A stretch of 64,000 bases of DNA, from NCBI RefSeq assembly GCF_013363755.1, contig NZ_CP054841.1, positions 496,001 through 560,000 of the forward strand, written 5' to 3'. The DNA comes from Comamonas antarctica (GTDB lineage: Bacteria > Pseudomonadota > Gammaproteobacteria > Burkholderiales > Burkholderiaceae_C). The notes beneath the pieces were generated by a model that saw only the letters and a list, made by a program, of their open reading frames with translations, did not search any database and was not told where the DNA came from. A program made the position numbers and the translations under genes. Below, in pieces: positions 34,451 through 43,708 of the stretch (position 1 is its first letter; each line of letters opens with the position of its first letter).

Positions 34451-35869
34451 ATGTCCAGCCCAATGAATGCCCATGACTTTGACCTGTTTGTAATCGGTGG
34501 CGGCAGCGGCGGCGTGCGTGCCGCGCGCATGGCCGCGCAGCGCGGCGCACGCGTGGCGCTGGCGGAGATGCAGGGCGAAAGCGGCCTGGGCGGCACCTGC
34601 GTCAACGTCGGCTGCATTCCCAAGAAGCTCTACAGCTATGCCGCGCATTACGCCGAGTCCTTCGAGGAGTCGCATGGCTTTGGCTGGGAGGGCGCCGCGC
34701 CGGTGCTGAATTGGGGCACGCTCAAGGCCAACCGCGCACGCGAGATCGCGCGCCTCAACAGCATCTACGGCCATCTGCTGACGGGTGTCGGGGTCGAGGT
34801 GTTCGATGCCTTTGCGCGCCTCGATGGCCCGCACGCGGTGGTGCTGCGCGGCGCCGCAGGCAGCGAGGAGCGGCGCTTCACCGCCAAGCACATCCTGATC
34901 GCCACCGGCGGCACGCCGTTCCGGCCCGAGATCGACGGCGGCGAGCATGTCATCGACTCGAATGCGATCTTCGACCTGGAGCCGTTTCCCAAGCGCCTGC
35001 TGGTGGTCGGCGGCGGCTATATCGCCTGCGAGTTCGCCTCGATCTTCAACGGCCTGGGCGCGCGGGTCACGCAGCTGTACCGCGGCGAACAGGTGCTGCG
35101 CGGCTTCGACGACGAGATCCGCGAATTCGTCGCCAAGGAAATGGGCAAGACCGGCGTCGACCTGCGCCTGAACGCCGATGTCGCGGCAATCACGCGCACG
35201 TCCGAGGGCCTGCAGGTGAAGCTGCAGGACGGCAATGAACTGCAGGCCGACGCCGTGCTCTACGCCACCGGCCGCGTGCCGCTGACCCAGGGCCTGGGCC
35301 TCGAGACCGCCGGCGTGGCCATCGGCAAGAATGGCGCGGTGCTGGTCGATGAGCGCTACCAGACCAGCATTCCCTCGGTCTATGCCGTGGGCGATGTCAC
35401 CAGCCGCGTGCAGCTGACGCCGGTGGCGCTGGCCGAAGCCATGGTCGTCGTCGACCAGCTGTTCGGCCCGGCCGCGGGCAAGCCCGCGCGCAGCATGAAC
35501 TACGACTTCATTCCCACGGCGGTGTTCACCCATCCGAGCATCGGCACCGTGGGCCACAGCGAGTCGCAGGCCCGGCAGATGTTTGGCGACGTGACCATCT
35601 TCCGCAGCGAATTCAAGGCGCTCCGGCACACGCTGTCGGGCAGCTCGGAGCGCACGCTGATGAAGCTGGTGGTCGAGACCGCGACCGACCGCGTGGTCGG
35701 CCTGCACATGGTGGGCGCCGAGGCCGGCGAAATCGTGCAGGGCTTTGCCGTGGCGATGAAGGCCGGCGCCACCAAGGCGATTTTCGACAGCACCATCGGC
35801 ATCCACCCCACGGCCGCCGAGGAGTTCGTCACCATGCGCGAGCCGGTGAAGGCGGCGCCAGCGGGCTGA
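34451..35869 (+). CDS. gor: Glutathione-disulfide reductase
   Basis: FAD-dependent, NADPH-using enzyme that keeps glutathione reduced in the cytoplasm; 472 residues. FAD motif VIGGGSGGVRAAR at 14-26, redox-active disulfide C50/C55 in GGTCVNVGCIPKK, NADPH motif VVGGGYIACEFASIFNG with downstream arginine (YRGEQVLRGFD) typical of NADPH use, FAD-contact YAVGDV, and the C-terminal dimer domain with the catalytic His-Glu in GIHPTAAEEF. It is divergent from macA and convergent with an MFS gene. Confidence 0.93.
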   Translation: MSSPMNAHDFDLFVIGGGSGGVRAARMAAQRGARVALAEMQGESGLGGTCVNVGCIPKKLYSYAAHYAESFEESHGFGWEGAAPVLNWGTLKANRAREIARLNSIYGHLLTGVGVEVFDAFARLDGPHAVVLRGAAGSEERRFTAKHILIATGGTPFRPEIDGGEHVIDSNAIFDLEPFPKRLLVVGGGYIACEFASIFNGLGARVTQLYRGEQVLRGFDDEIREFVAKEMGKTGVDLRLNADVAAITRTSEGLQVKLQDGNELQADAVLYATGRVPLTQGLGLETAGVAIGKNGAVLVDERYQTSIPSVYAVGDVTSRVQLTPVALAEAMVVVDQLFGPAAGKPARSMNYDFIPTAVFTHPSIGTVGHSESQARQMFGDVTIFRSEFKALRHTLSGSSERTLMKLVVETATDRVVGLHMVGAEAGEIVQGFAVAMKAGATKAIFDSTIGIHPTAAEEFVTMREPVKAAPAG

Positions 35870-35900
35870 TGCTGCAGGCGCAAGCCTGCGTCCTGGGGCG

Positions 35901-37085
35901 CTACCGCGGCGGCGCGGCCCGCGCCGGAATGAAGCGGTGCAGCAGGGCCGCCGCCAGCGCCGCCACCGCGCCCATGAAGGCGATGCCCGTGGCCAGCGTG
36001 GTCGCGGAAACGATCAGCGACAGCAGTGCCGGCCCGGCCGTGGCGCCGATGTCGGCCAGCAGGCGCCAGACGCCCAGGAAATAGGAGCGGCCCTGCACCG
36101 GCGCGTGGTCGGCGCCCAGCGTCATGTTCATGCCCGAGCTGATGCCGTTGCCAAAGCCGATCAGCATCGCCACCAGCACCAGCGCCGCGAAGCTGCCCGT
36201 GAGCGGCATCAGCAGCATGCCCGCGCCCATGATCAGCATGGCGGGCAGCGCGACCGCGCGCCGGCCCCGGGTGTCCATTACCTTGCCGGCGGGGTAGAAC
36301 ACCAGCGTCTCGATGGCGCCGGCCAGGCCGAACAGCAGCGAGGCCGCGGTGGGCGCCAGGCCCAGGTGGTCCGCCCACAGCGGCAGCACCACGCTGCGCG
36401 CGGCGCGCACCGCGCCCACCAGCAGGATGGCCAGGCCCAGCGTGAGGAAAATCCGGCGGTGGTCGGCAAAGGTCGACAGCAGCGAGACGCGCTTGCCGGA
36501 CTGCGCGGCCTGGTGGCGCGGGTGGTCGGGCAGGTCCGGAATGCGCGCGCCCAGCGCCGCGGCGGACAGCACCGCGACGATGCCCACCGCAAACGCCGAG
36601 GACAGGCCGTGGAAGTGGATCACCGCGGCGCTCAGGAACGGCCCGATGAAGCTGCCGATGCGCACCACGCCGCCCAGCGCCGACAGCGCGCGCGCGCGGT
36701 GGCTCAGCGGCACCACCTCGGTCATGTAGCTCTGGCGCGCCAGGTTGTAGATGGCCTGCGACATGCCCATCATGAAGCAGCCGAGGGCAAACACGCCGTA
36801 ATGCGTGGCGAAAAAGCACACCGCCATGCCCAGCGCGCTCCACAGCCCGGCCGTGACAATGGCCGCGCGCTCGCCCCAGCGCGCGATCAGCAGCGAGGCC
36901 GGGATATTGTTGAGCACGCAGCCAATGCTGATCAGCGTCACGGCCAGCGCCGCCATGGGAATCGACGCGCCGAGCTCGCGCGCCAGCAGCACGACGACCG
37001 GCAGGATGGCGCCGTCGCCAATGCCAAACAGCAGCGCCGGGCCAAACGCGGCCAGCGCGATCTTGCGAAAGGAAAAATCGTTCAC
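35901..37085 (-). CDS. MFS transporter, substrate unknown
   Basis: Major-facilitator protein of 394 residues and about twelve helices. Loop 2-3 has a degraded motif A (ARWGERAAI), and helix 4 begins QAIYNLARQSYMTEVVP. The start is unclear: GTG at 37085 (MNDFSF) is used, a TTG at 37094 is the alternative; neither has a strong binding site. It is the last of four same-strand genes (aconitase, GntR, binding protein, MFS). Whether it imports a substrate of aconitase-linked metabolism or is an exporter cannot be read from sequence. Confidence 0.8.
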   Translation of the reverse strand: MNDFSFRKIALAAFGPALLFGIGDGAILPVVVLLARELGASIPMAALAVTLISIGCVLNNIPASLLIARWGERAAIVTAGLWSALGMAVCFFATHYGVFALGCFMMGMSQAIYNLARQSYMTEVVPLSHRARALSALGGVVRIGSFIGPFLSAAVIHFHGLSSAFAVGIVAVLSAAALGARIPDLPDHPRHQAAQSGKRVSLLSTFADHRRIFLTLGLAILLVGAVRAARSVVLPLWADHLGLAPTAASLLFGLAGAIETLVFYPAGKVMDTRGRRAVALPAMLIMGAGMLLMPLTGSFAALVLVAMLIGFGNGISSGMNMTLGADHAPVQGRSYFLGVWRLLADIGATAGPALLSLIVSATTLATGIAFMGAVAALAAALLHRFIPARAAPPR

Positions 37086-37154
37086 GGGAGGCAATCCGAA
37101 AGAGCGCAGGGCCAGCCCGCGCCGGCGGGCGCCGCGGCCAGCGGGAAAGAGGTG

Positions 37155-37898
37155 TCAGGCGCGCGCTTCGGCGGGCGCGACGCTCGCGCCTTCGATGCCA
37201 TGGCGCTTGAGCGCCGCGGCGACAAACCCGCTTTGCTTGCGCTCCTCGACAAACGCGTGCAGCAGCGCCGCAGCGGCTTCGCCGCGGCGGGTGGGTACAC
37301 CCATCGCCTGCTGGATCAGCATGAAGCGCCCGGGCAAGAGGCGCAATCCGCCAATGCGCCGCGCATCGGCTTGCAACTGCTGCTTGACGCCCGCGGCGAC
37401 ATCGGCATTCGTGGCGACAAAGGTATCGACCACCGCCGGCGAGGTCGGCGCGCGCTCTATCGTTGCCTGGCGCAGTTCGCGGCTCAGATAGAGGTCGTAG
37501 GCGCTGCCCTTGCCCACCGTGACGCGCGTGCCGGGCTGGTCGACCTGTTCATTGGCCTGCAGCGGCGAGGCCTCGCGCACCAGGTAGGCGCCCTCGATCA
37601 GCACATAGGGCGCGGTAAAGCGTATGCCCTGGCCGCGCAGCGGGTCGATGGCAAAGAAGCCGATATCGGCCTGCTCGGCGGTGACGGCCTCGACCGACTT
37701 GCCCGCGGCATCGAACACGACCAGCTCCACCGGCACGCCCAGCCGTTCGCCGAACGCGCGCGCCAGATCGACCGACACGCCGCCCACTTCCCCGCTCTGC
37801 GCGTTGCGGTGCGCCAGAATCGGATTGCCCAGGTTGATGGAGGCGCGCAGCACGCCGGTGGGCGCGAAGGCTTGCAGGAGGTCGGGAGCGATGTGCAT
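37155..37898 (-). CDS. Family 3 solute-binding-like protein without signal peptide
   Basis: A 247-residue protein with the fold of amino-acid ABC receptors (SBP_bac_3): GVLRASINLGNPILAHR at the start, GVSVDLARAFGERLGVPVELV, AVTAEQADIGFFAIDPLR and GKGSAYDLYLSRELRQA. It has no signal peptide: it begins MHIAPDLLQAFAPTG, and no upstream start exists before the stop of the GntR gene 11 nt away. It is therefore predicted cytoplasmic, or was secreted and lost its leader. No ABC permease or ATPase gene is near. It may be a cytosolic ligand sensor, an enzyme on this fold (cyclohexadienyl dehydratases use it), or a decayed receptor. Confidence 0.75.
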   Translation of the reverse strand: MHIAPDLLQAFAPTGVLRASINLGNPILAHRNAQSGEVGGVSVDLARAFGERLGVPVELVVFDAAGKSVEAVTAEQADIGFFAIDPLRGQGIRFTAPYVLIEGAYLVREASPLQANEQVDQPGTRVTVGKGSAYDLYLSRELRQATIERAPTSPAVVDTFVATNADVAAGVKQQLQADARRIGGLRLLPGRFMLIQQAMGVPTRRGEAAAALLHAFVEERKQSGFVAAALKRHGIEGASVAPAEARA

Positions 37899-37909
37899 GG
37901 TGTGGCGGT

Positions 37910-38836
37910 TCAGGGTTTGAGAATGGCGCTGATCTTCTCGAGGTTGCGCAGCGTGCTCGACAGATGCACATGCATGGCCTGCGCGGCTTCGTCGTTGCGT
38001 CCGCGCTCGAGCAGGTCCAGCAATTGCAGGTGTTGTTCGCAGTGCTCGCGGTAGCGCGAGCGCTCCTGCATCGAGCGGTAGGACAGCAGCCGGCGCACGC
38101 GGTTCACGCGCCGGATGGTGTCGATGAAAAACGGATTGCCCGAGCCTTCGACCAGCGACTCGTGGAAGCGCACGCCGCGCTCGTGCAGCGCCGCGGCGCT
38201 GTCGGTGGCAATGCCGCCCTGCAGCAAATGCCGCTCGGCCGCGCGGCAGCGCTCGATGACTTCGGGCGCGAGGCGATAGCCGGGCTCGAGCAGCGCCGCG
38301 GGCTCGAGCGCGAGCCGCAGCCGGTAGGACTGCAGCAGGCTGTCGGCCGTGGTCAGCATCGCGGAAAACGTCCAGCCGTAGCCGGGCTTCTTCTCGGCCC
38401 AGCCTTCGCTGGCGATGCGCGCCATCACGCTGCCCAGCTGCGCCGGCGTGAGGCCGTAGCGCTGGCGGATCTCGGTTTCCTTGAAGTCGCTGGGCAGCAG
38501 CCCGCGCAGCCGGTCGTCGGCAATGCGGAAGTAGACATCGGCCACGACATTGGTCTCGTCGATGCCCAGCTTCTCGGCCAGGTCCTTGGCCGGCAGCTGC
38601 ACCGGTTCGGCAAGAAAATAGCCGCGGTTGGCCTCGCGCCGCAGGATCTGCTTTTCGGCGAGCAGCGCCAGCGCCTCGTTGATCGGCGAGCGCGACACGC
38701 GCAGGCGGTCGGCGAGCAGTTGCGCCGGCAGGTGGCTGCCCACGGGCAGGCCCTCGGTCTGGATCAATTCCAGGATCTGGGTGGCAATGGTGGGTTCAGT
38801 CCGCATGGAAGCGGATTGTCCATGCAACGCGAACAT
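37910..38836 (-). CDS. GntR-family regulator, FCD subfamily
   Basis: A 308-residue GntR regulator, longer than usual. The winged helix lies at about 12-78 (ILELIQTEGLPVGSHLPAQL, RVSRSPINEALALLAEKQIL); a middle region (about 90-160, with IRQRYGLTPAQLGSVMARIA) looks like a second DNA-binding-like helical module; the FCD-type ligand domain runs from 170 to 300. The ATG at 38836 overlaps the aconitase stop as TAATG, so translation is coupled; ATG 38806 (MRTEPTIATQ) is the alternative. It likely regulates the aconitase operon and the divergent lactonase-Bug genes. Confidence 0.83.
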   Translation of the reverse strand: MFALHGQSASMRTEPTIATQILELIQTEGLPVGSHLPAQLLADRLRVSRSPINEALALLAEKQILRREANRGYFLAEPVQLPAKDLAEKLGIDETNVVADVYFRIADDRLRGLLPSDFKETEIRQRYGLTPAQLGSVMARIASEGWAEKKPGYGWTFSAMLTTADSLLQSYRLRLALEPAALLEPGYRLAPEVIERCRAAERHLLQGGIATDSAAALHERGVRFHESLVEGSGNPFFIDTIRRVNRVRRLLSYRSMQERSRYREHCEQHLQLLDLLERGRNDEAAQAMHVHLSSTLRNLEKISAILKP

Positions 38837-41469
38837 TACGCAGCCATCTGCTCGCGATGTTCGGCCAGCATGCGCTGCAGCGTCGAAGGAATGACGCCGC
38901 CGGCACGCAGCAGCGCGACTTCAAGCTGGGTTTCCACGGCGGCCGTCGCCGTCAGTTGCTCACTGCCGCCATGGGCGCGCAGGATGCGCACCGGCACGGC
39001 GCAGCGCGGCTCGATGGCGTCGGGCAGCGCCTCCACGGCAATGCGGTCGCCCGGCGCCAGCTGCAGCGATAACGGCGTGACGCCCGCAGGAAAGCGCAGC
39101 GGCAGGATGCCCATGCCGATCAGGTTCGAGCGGTGGATGCGCTCGAAGCTGTTGGCCAGCACGCTGCGGATGCCCAGCAGGCGCTGGCCCTTGGCCGCCC
39201 AGTCGCGCGACGAACCCGTGCCATAGCGCTCGCCCGCGACCAGCACCACGGAGTCGCCCTCGGCCGCATAGCGCCGCGCCGCGTCATACAGCGGCATGAC
39301 CGCGCCGCTGGGCACATGGAGCGTGTGCGCCACCGGCACCCCGGGCGCGAGCAGGTTCTTCAGCGTCTTGCTGTGGAAGGCGCCGCGCACCATGACCTCC
39401 CAGTTGCCACGGCGCGAGGCAAACACATTCAGGTCGCCCCGGTCGTCGCCGCGCTCGACCAGGAAGTCCGCCACCAGGCTGTCGCGCGGAATCGCGCTGG
39501 CCGGCGAGATATGGTCGGTGGTGATGTCGTCGCCCACGACCAGCAAGGGATAGGCGCTGAATTGCCCCAGCAGGCTGCCCTCGCCCAGGTCGGCGAACGG
39601 CGGGCGGCGCAGCGCGGTGGACTGCGGCGCCCAGGGATAGAGCGGCGTGCTGGGCGCGGGCAGTTGGTGCCACAGCGGATTCCAGGTGGCGATCTGGAAT
39701 GCGCGGCGGTAGTCGGCGGGATCCTGCGATGCGGACAGCCAGGCCTCGATCTCCTCGGGCGTAGGCCAGAGGTCGTGCAGGAAGACCTCGCGGCCTGCGG
39801 GCGTGACCTGGATCGGATCGACGCGCAGGTCGACCTCGGCGTTGCCGGCCAGCGCAAACGCAATCACCAGCGGCGGCGACATCAGAAAGCCCAGGTCGAG
39901 ATCGGGATGCACGCGGCCCGCGAAGTTGCGGTTGCCCGACAGTACGGCCACCGGGTGGATCGCGCCCGCGGCCATGGCCGCCTGGACTGCGGGCAGCAGC
40001 TGGCCCGGATTGCCGATGCAGGTCGTGCAGCCATAGCCAACGATATCGAAACCCACGGCCGACAGGTCTTCGGTGAGCCCGGCGCGCGCCAGATAGTCGG
40101 CGGCCGCGGGCGAGCCCGGGCCGGTCGAGGTCTTGACCCAGGACGGCACTTTCAAACCCAGCGCGCGCGCCTTGCGCGCCACCAGCCCGGCCGCGACCAG
40201 CAGCCGCGGGTCCGAGGTATTGGTGCAGCTGGTGATGGCGGCAATGACGATCGGATGGCGCGGCATCCCGCCGGCACGGCCCTTGGGCTGGAAATCCAGG
40301 GCCTTGAGCAACTCGGCGGTTTCGCCAAAGCCACGCAGATCCTGCGGCCGGCGCGGGCCGGCGACATGCATGCCAATGCTGTCCAGGTCGACATCGATGC
40401 TGCGCGTGAAGCGCGGCGTGGCGGCGGGATCGAACCACAGGCCGATGGCCTGGGTCAGCACGCGCACGCGCTCGATGGCCTCGGCGCTGCGCCCCGTCGT
40501 GCGCAGATAGTCGAGCGTCGCCTCATCGACGGGAAAGAATCCCGTGGTCGCGCCATATTCCGGCGCCATGTTGGCCACGACGGCGCGGTCGCCCGCGGTC
40601 AGCGTCGCCACGCCGGGGCCAAAGAACTCGACAAATTCGCCCGACACGCCGATGGCGCGCAGCCGGCTGGTCACGGTGAGCGCCAGGTCGGTGGCCAGCA
40701 CGCCCGGGCGCAGCCGGCCGGACAGGCGCACGCCGATCACCTCGGGAATGCGCAGCATGGTCGGCAGGCCGAACATCACCGTCTGCGCCTCGAGGCCGCC
40801 CACGCCCCAGCCCAGCACGCCAATGCCGTTGATCATCGGCGTGTGGCTGTCGGTGCCGATCATCATGTCCGGCACCAGCCAGTCCTGGCCCGCGCGCTGC
40901 TCGGTCGTGACCACCGTGGCCAGTTGCTCGAGGTTGACGGTATGCATGATGCCCGTGCCTGGCGGGTGGATGCGCACACCCTGCAGCACCTTCGACGCCC
41001 ACTGCAGGAAGCCATAGCGCTCGGCATTGCGCCGGATCTCGAATTCCATGTTGCGCTGCGGCGCATCGGGCCGCGCGAATGCCTCGACGGCCAGCGAGTG
41101 GTCGACCGAGACATCGACCGGCAGGCTCGAATTGAGCACCGACGGGTCCACGCCGGCCTCGGCCAGCGTGCTGCGCATCGCGGCCAGATCGACCAACGCC
41201 GGCGTGCTGGTGGTGTCGTGCATCAGCACCCGGCCCGGCTGGTAGGCGATTTCGGCTTCGCTGCTGCCGGTCTGGGTCCAGGCCAGCAGCGCCGCGATCG
41301 CGGCCGCGCGCTCGCTGCCCGCCATGTTGCGCGCGGCGTTTTCCAGCAGCAGGCGCAGCACCACGGGCATCTGCGCCAGCTGCGTGCCGGCGATGCCATG
41401 CAGATCGGTGGCCTGGTAGGCAATGCCATTGGCGCGCAGCGCCAGCACGGGGATCTCGGTGTTTTCCAT
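38836..41469 (-). CDS. acnA: Aconitate hydratase, AcnA type
   Basis: Aconitase of 877 residues (AcnA/IRP class), interconverting citrate, cis-aconitate and isocitrate with a [4Fe-4S] cluster. Cluster cysteines are visible in AITSCTNTSDP and GYGCTTCIGNPG; substrate-binding arginines are in the C-terminal swivel (GERYGTGSSRDWAAKG). The GTDSHTPMINGIGVLGWGVGG motif and the DLWPTPEEI linker are typical. The frame is open 80 codons upstream, but the ATG at 41469 (MENTEIPVLALR) is where homology begins. Its operon of local regulators and binding proteins suggests a catabolic second aconitase for tricarboxylates rather than the housekeeping one. Confidence 0.92.
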   Translation of the reverse strand: MENTEIPVLALRANGIAYQATDLHGIAGTQLAQMPVVLRLLLENAARNMAGSERAAAIAALLAWTQTGSSEAEIAYQPGRVLMHDTTSTPALVDLAAMRSTLAEAGVDPSVLNSSLPVDVSVDHSLAVEAFARPDAPQRNMEFEIRRNAERYGFLQWASKVLQGVRIHPPGTGIMHTVNLEQLATVVTTEQRAGQDWLVPDMMIGTDSHTPMINGIGVLGWGVGGLEAQTVMFGLPTMLRIPEVIGVRLSGRLRPGVLATDLALTVTSRLRAIGVSGEFVEFFGPGVATLTAGDRAVVANMAPEYGATTGFFPVDEATLDYLRTTGRSAEAIERVRVLTQAIGLWFDPAATPRFTRSIDVDLDSIGMHVAGPRRPQDLRGFGETAELLKALDFQPKGRAGGMPRHPIVIAAITSCTNTSDPRLLVAAGLVARKARALGLKVPSWVKTSTGPGSPAAADYLARAGLTEDLSAVGFDIVGYGCTTCIGNPGQLLPAVQAAMAAGAIHPVAVLSGNRNFAGRVHPDLDLGFLMSPPLVIAFALAGNAEVDLRVDPIQVTPAGREVFLHDLWPTPEEIEAWLSASQDPADYRRAFQIATWNPLWHQLPAPSTPLYPWAPQSTALRRPPFADLGEGSLLGQFSAYPLLVVGDDITTDHISPASAIPRDSLVADFLVERGDDRGDLNVFASRRGNWEVMVRGAFHSKTLKNLLAPGVPVAHTLHVPSGAVMPLYDAARRYAAEGDSVVLVAGERYGTGSSRDWAAKGQRLLGIRSVLANSFERIHRSNLIGMGILPLRFPAGVTPLSLQLAPGDRIAVEALPDAIEPRCAVPVRILRAHGGSEQLTATAAVETQLEVALLRAGGVIPSTLQRMLAEHREQMAA

Positions 41470-41480
41470 GAGTCGTATTT

Positions 41481-41514
41481 TGCATTTACCGTGCATAAAA
41501 TGCAAACCAGTGCA
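41481..41514. promoter_or_regulatory. Phased TGCA operator in the acnA/lactonase divergent promoter
   Basis: Four TGCA motifs start at 41481, 41492, 41501 and 41511, one per helical turn. Two form an inverted repeat TGCAT-AAA-ATGCA (41492-41504). The array is 12 nt upstream of the acnA ATG and about 70 nt upstream of the lactonase gene. The GntR protein encoded behind acnA is the obvious candidate to bind it, which is inference. Confidence 0.6.
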
Positions 41515-41581
41515 AACCCTAGCGACCGGGGCGCGGCGTTTCGCGTCCCTTTGCACCGGTCCAACCCGCCCGAGGAATTTC

Positions 41582-42634
41582 ATGTACGCGTATGTCGGCA
41601 GCCGCACCACCCAGCAAAGAAATGCCCGCGGCGAAGGCATCAGCATCTTTCGCGTGGACCCCGCGCAGGGGGCGCTGGAGCTGGTGGATATTGCAAGAGG
41701 CCTCACCAACCCGTCGTTTCTGGCCCTGAGCCGCGACGGACGGTTTCTCTACACCGTGCATGGCGACGCATCGGAAGTCAGTGCCTTCGCGGTCGACCGC
41801 GCCACGGGCGCCCTGCGCTTCATCAACCGGCAGGACACGCAGGGCCGCAACCCGGTGCATCTGGCTTTCGATCCCAGTGGCCGCCATCTCGTCGTCTCGA
41901 ACCACATTGGCGCCAGCCTGGCCGTTCTGCCCGTCAATCCCGACGGCTCGCTGGCTCCCCTGACCCAGTTGCTTGCGCTCGAAGGCCCGGTCGGGCCGCA
42001 CCGTGTCGAACAGCAGCAGGCCAAGCCGCATTTCAATCCCTTCGACCCCTCGGGCCGCTATGTCGTGGTGCCCGACAAGGGGCTGGACCGCGTCTTCAGC
42101 TTTGCCTTCAGCGACGGCCGGCTGGTGCCCGCGGCCGCGCCCTGCGCGGTGGCGCGTGAAGCCAGCGGGCCGCGCCACCTGGCGTTCCATCCGCAGCTGC
42201 CGCTGGCCTATGTGGTCAATGAGCTCGACTCCACCGTGACCGGCTACCGCTTCGATGCCGCCACCGGCGCGCTCGCGCCGTTCCAGGTTCTTTCCGCGCT
42301 GCCCGACAGCTATGCGGGCAACAGCCGCGCGTCGGGCATTGCCATCGATGCCCGGGGCCGCTTCCTGTACGCCTCCAACCGCGGCTTCGACAGCATCGCG
42401 GTGTTTGCGATCGACGCGGCAACGGGACGGCTGGCATTTGTCGGCGCCCGGCCCTCGGGCGGCAAGACGCCGCGCTTTTTCGCCCTCTCGCCCAATGGCC
42501 GCTGGCTGTTTGCATTGAACGAGGACAGCGACTGCATCGTGACGTTCGCCATCGACCCGGCCACGGGAACGCTGGCCGAGGTCGGCGCCCCGGTGCACAG
42601 CAAGAGCCCGGTCTGCATGGTCTTTTCGGCCTGA
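41582..42634 (+). CDS. Beta-propeller lactonase family protein
   Basis: A 350-residue seven-bladed propeller of the 6-phosphogluconolactonase (YbhE/Pgl) and carboxy-muconate cyclase family. Repeated blade motifs are visible (FLALSRDGRFLYTVHG, HLAFDPSGRHLVVSN, FDPSGRYVVVPDKGLDRV, HLAFHPQLPLAYVVNELDSTV, IDARGRFLYASNRGFDSI, FALSPNGRWLFALNEDSD). No signal peptide, so cytoplasmic. It is divergent from acnA and followed after 38 nt by a Bug receptor, which suggests hydrolysis of a lactone of a tricarboxylic or sugar acid rather than the pentose pathway. Specific substrate unknown. Confidence 0.85.
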   Translation: MYAYVGSRTTQQRNARGEGISIFRVDPAQGALELVDIARGLTNPSFLALSRDGRFLYTVHGDASEVSAFAVDRATGALRFINRQDTQGRNPVHLAFDPSGRHLVVSNHIGASLAVLPVNPDGSLAPLTQLLALEGPVGPHRVEQQQAKPHFNPFDPSGRYVVVPDKGLDRVFSFAFSDGRLVPAAAPCAVAREASGPRHLAFHPQLPLAYVVNELDSTVTGYRFDAATGALAPFQVLSALPDSYAGNSRASGIAIDARGRFLYASNRGFDSIAVFAIDAATGRLAFVGARPSGGKTPRFFALSPNGRWLFALNEDSDCIVTFAIDPATGTLAEVGAPVHSKSPVCMVFSA

Positions 42635-42672
42635 CGCGTGCGCACATCCCCACCTCAACCCAGGAGACCGCC

Positions 42673-43650
42673 ATGAAACCCATCCTCTCTTGCAGCCTGC
42701 TGCTGTGCGCCGCGGCGCTCACCCCTGCCGCTTTTGCGCAAGGCGACTACCCGGCCAAGGCCATCACCATCGTCGTGCCGTTTTCCGCGGGCGGCGGCGT
42801 CGACGCCATGGCGCGGCTGCTTGCCGAGAAGCTGCGCGCGAGCCTGCAGCAGACGGTGCTGGTCGACAACAAGCCCGGCGCGAGCGGCATGGTCGGCGCG
42901 GCCGCGGTGAGCAAGGCCGCCGGCGACGGCTACACGCTGCTGCTCGGCTCCGCGGGCGAGACCAGCATCAACCCGCTGATCTACAAGAGCCGCATGCAAT
43001 ACCAGCCGCAGCGCGACCTGGCGCCGATCGGCCTGGTCGCGCGCGTGCCCAATGTGCTGGTCGCCAACCCGGGCCTGCCGGTCGGCAACCTGGCCGAACT
43101 CGCGGCCTACGCCGCCAAGAACCCCGGCAAGCTCAGCTATGCGACCAGCGGCGTCGGCAATCCGCAGCACCTCAACGGCGAACTGCTGCAATCGGTGCTG
43201 GGCGTGAAGATGCAGCATGTGCCCTACAAGGGCGCCTCCGGCCAACTGGTCGATGTGGCCTCGGGCGCGGTGGACCTGACTTTCGTCAGCTACGCCGGCG
43301 CGGCGCCATTTCTCAAGGGCAACCGCGTCAAGGCGCTGGCCGTGACCTCGGCCAAGCGCACCAGTTTCGCGCCCGAAATTCCCGCCATTGCCGAGACGCC
43401 AGCGGCCAAGGCCTATGACCTGGAGAACTGGTTTGGCGTGTTTGCGCCGGCCAAGACGCCGGCCGCCATCCAGGCCCGGCTCAGCGAGGCGATTGCCGCG
43501 GCGCTGAAAGACCCCGATCTCGCCCGGCGCCTGCGCGAACAGGGCGGCGAGCCCGAGCCCATGACCCAGGCCCAGTTCCGCGACTTCATCGCCCGCGAAA
43601 GCGCCAAGTACGCGCGCATTGTCGAGGCCGCCCACATCCTGCCCGAATAA
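42673..43650 (+). CDS. Bug/TctC-family periplasmic receptor
   Basis: TctC-family receptor, 325 residues, with a signal peptide ending PAAFAQ near residue 22 and the motifs ITIVVPFSAGGGVDAMARLL, VLVDNKPGASGMVGAAAVS and QHVPYKGASGQLVD. AGGAGA precedes the ATG. It follows the lactonase gene by 38 nt and precedes a second Bug gene by 58 nt, so the three are probably one operon. Ligand unknown; a tricarboxylate or lactone-derived acid is the reasonable guess from context. Confidence 0.86.
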   Translation: MKPILSCSLLLCAAALTPAAFAQGDYPAKAITIVVPFSAGGGVDAMARLLAEKLRASLQQTVLVDNKPGASGMVGAAAVSKAAGDGYTLLLGSAGETSINPLIYKSRMQYQPQRDLAPIGLVARVPNVLVANPGLPVGNLAELAAYAAKNPGKLSYATSGVGNPQHLNGELLQSVLGVKMQHVPYKGASGQLVDVASGAVDLTFVSYAGAAPFLKGNRVKALAVTSAKRTSFAPEIPAIAETPAAKAYDLENWFGVFAPAKTPAAIQARLSEAIAAALKDPDLARRLREQGGEPEPMTQAQFRDFIARESAKYARIVEAAHILPE

Positions 43651-43708
43651 GGCAGCGTTCCCCCAGGCGGCACCAGACCGCTTCATTTCAATCCCTCAGG
43701 AGACAAGC

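Noticed and set aside
41470..41709. An 80-residue N-terminal extension of aconitase
   Set aside because: It runs through the divergent promoter and lactonase gene; homology and a sensible start begin at 41469.
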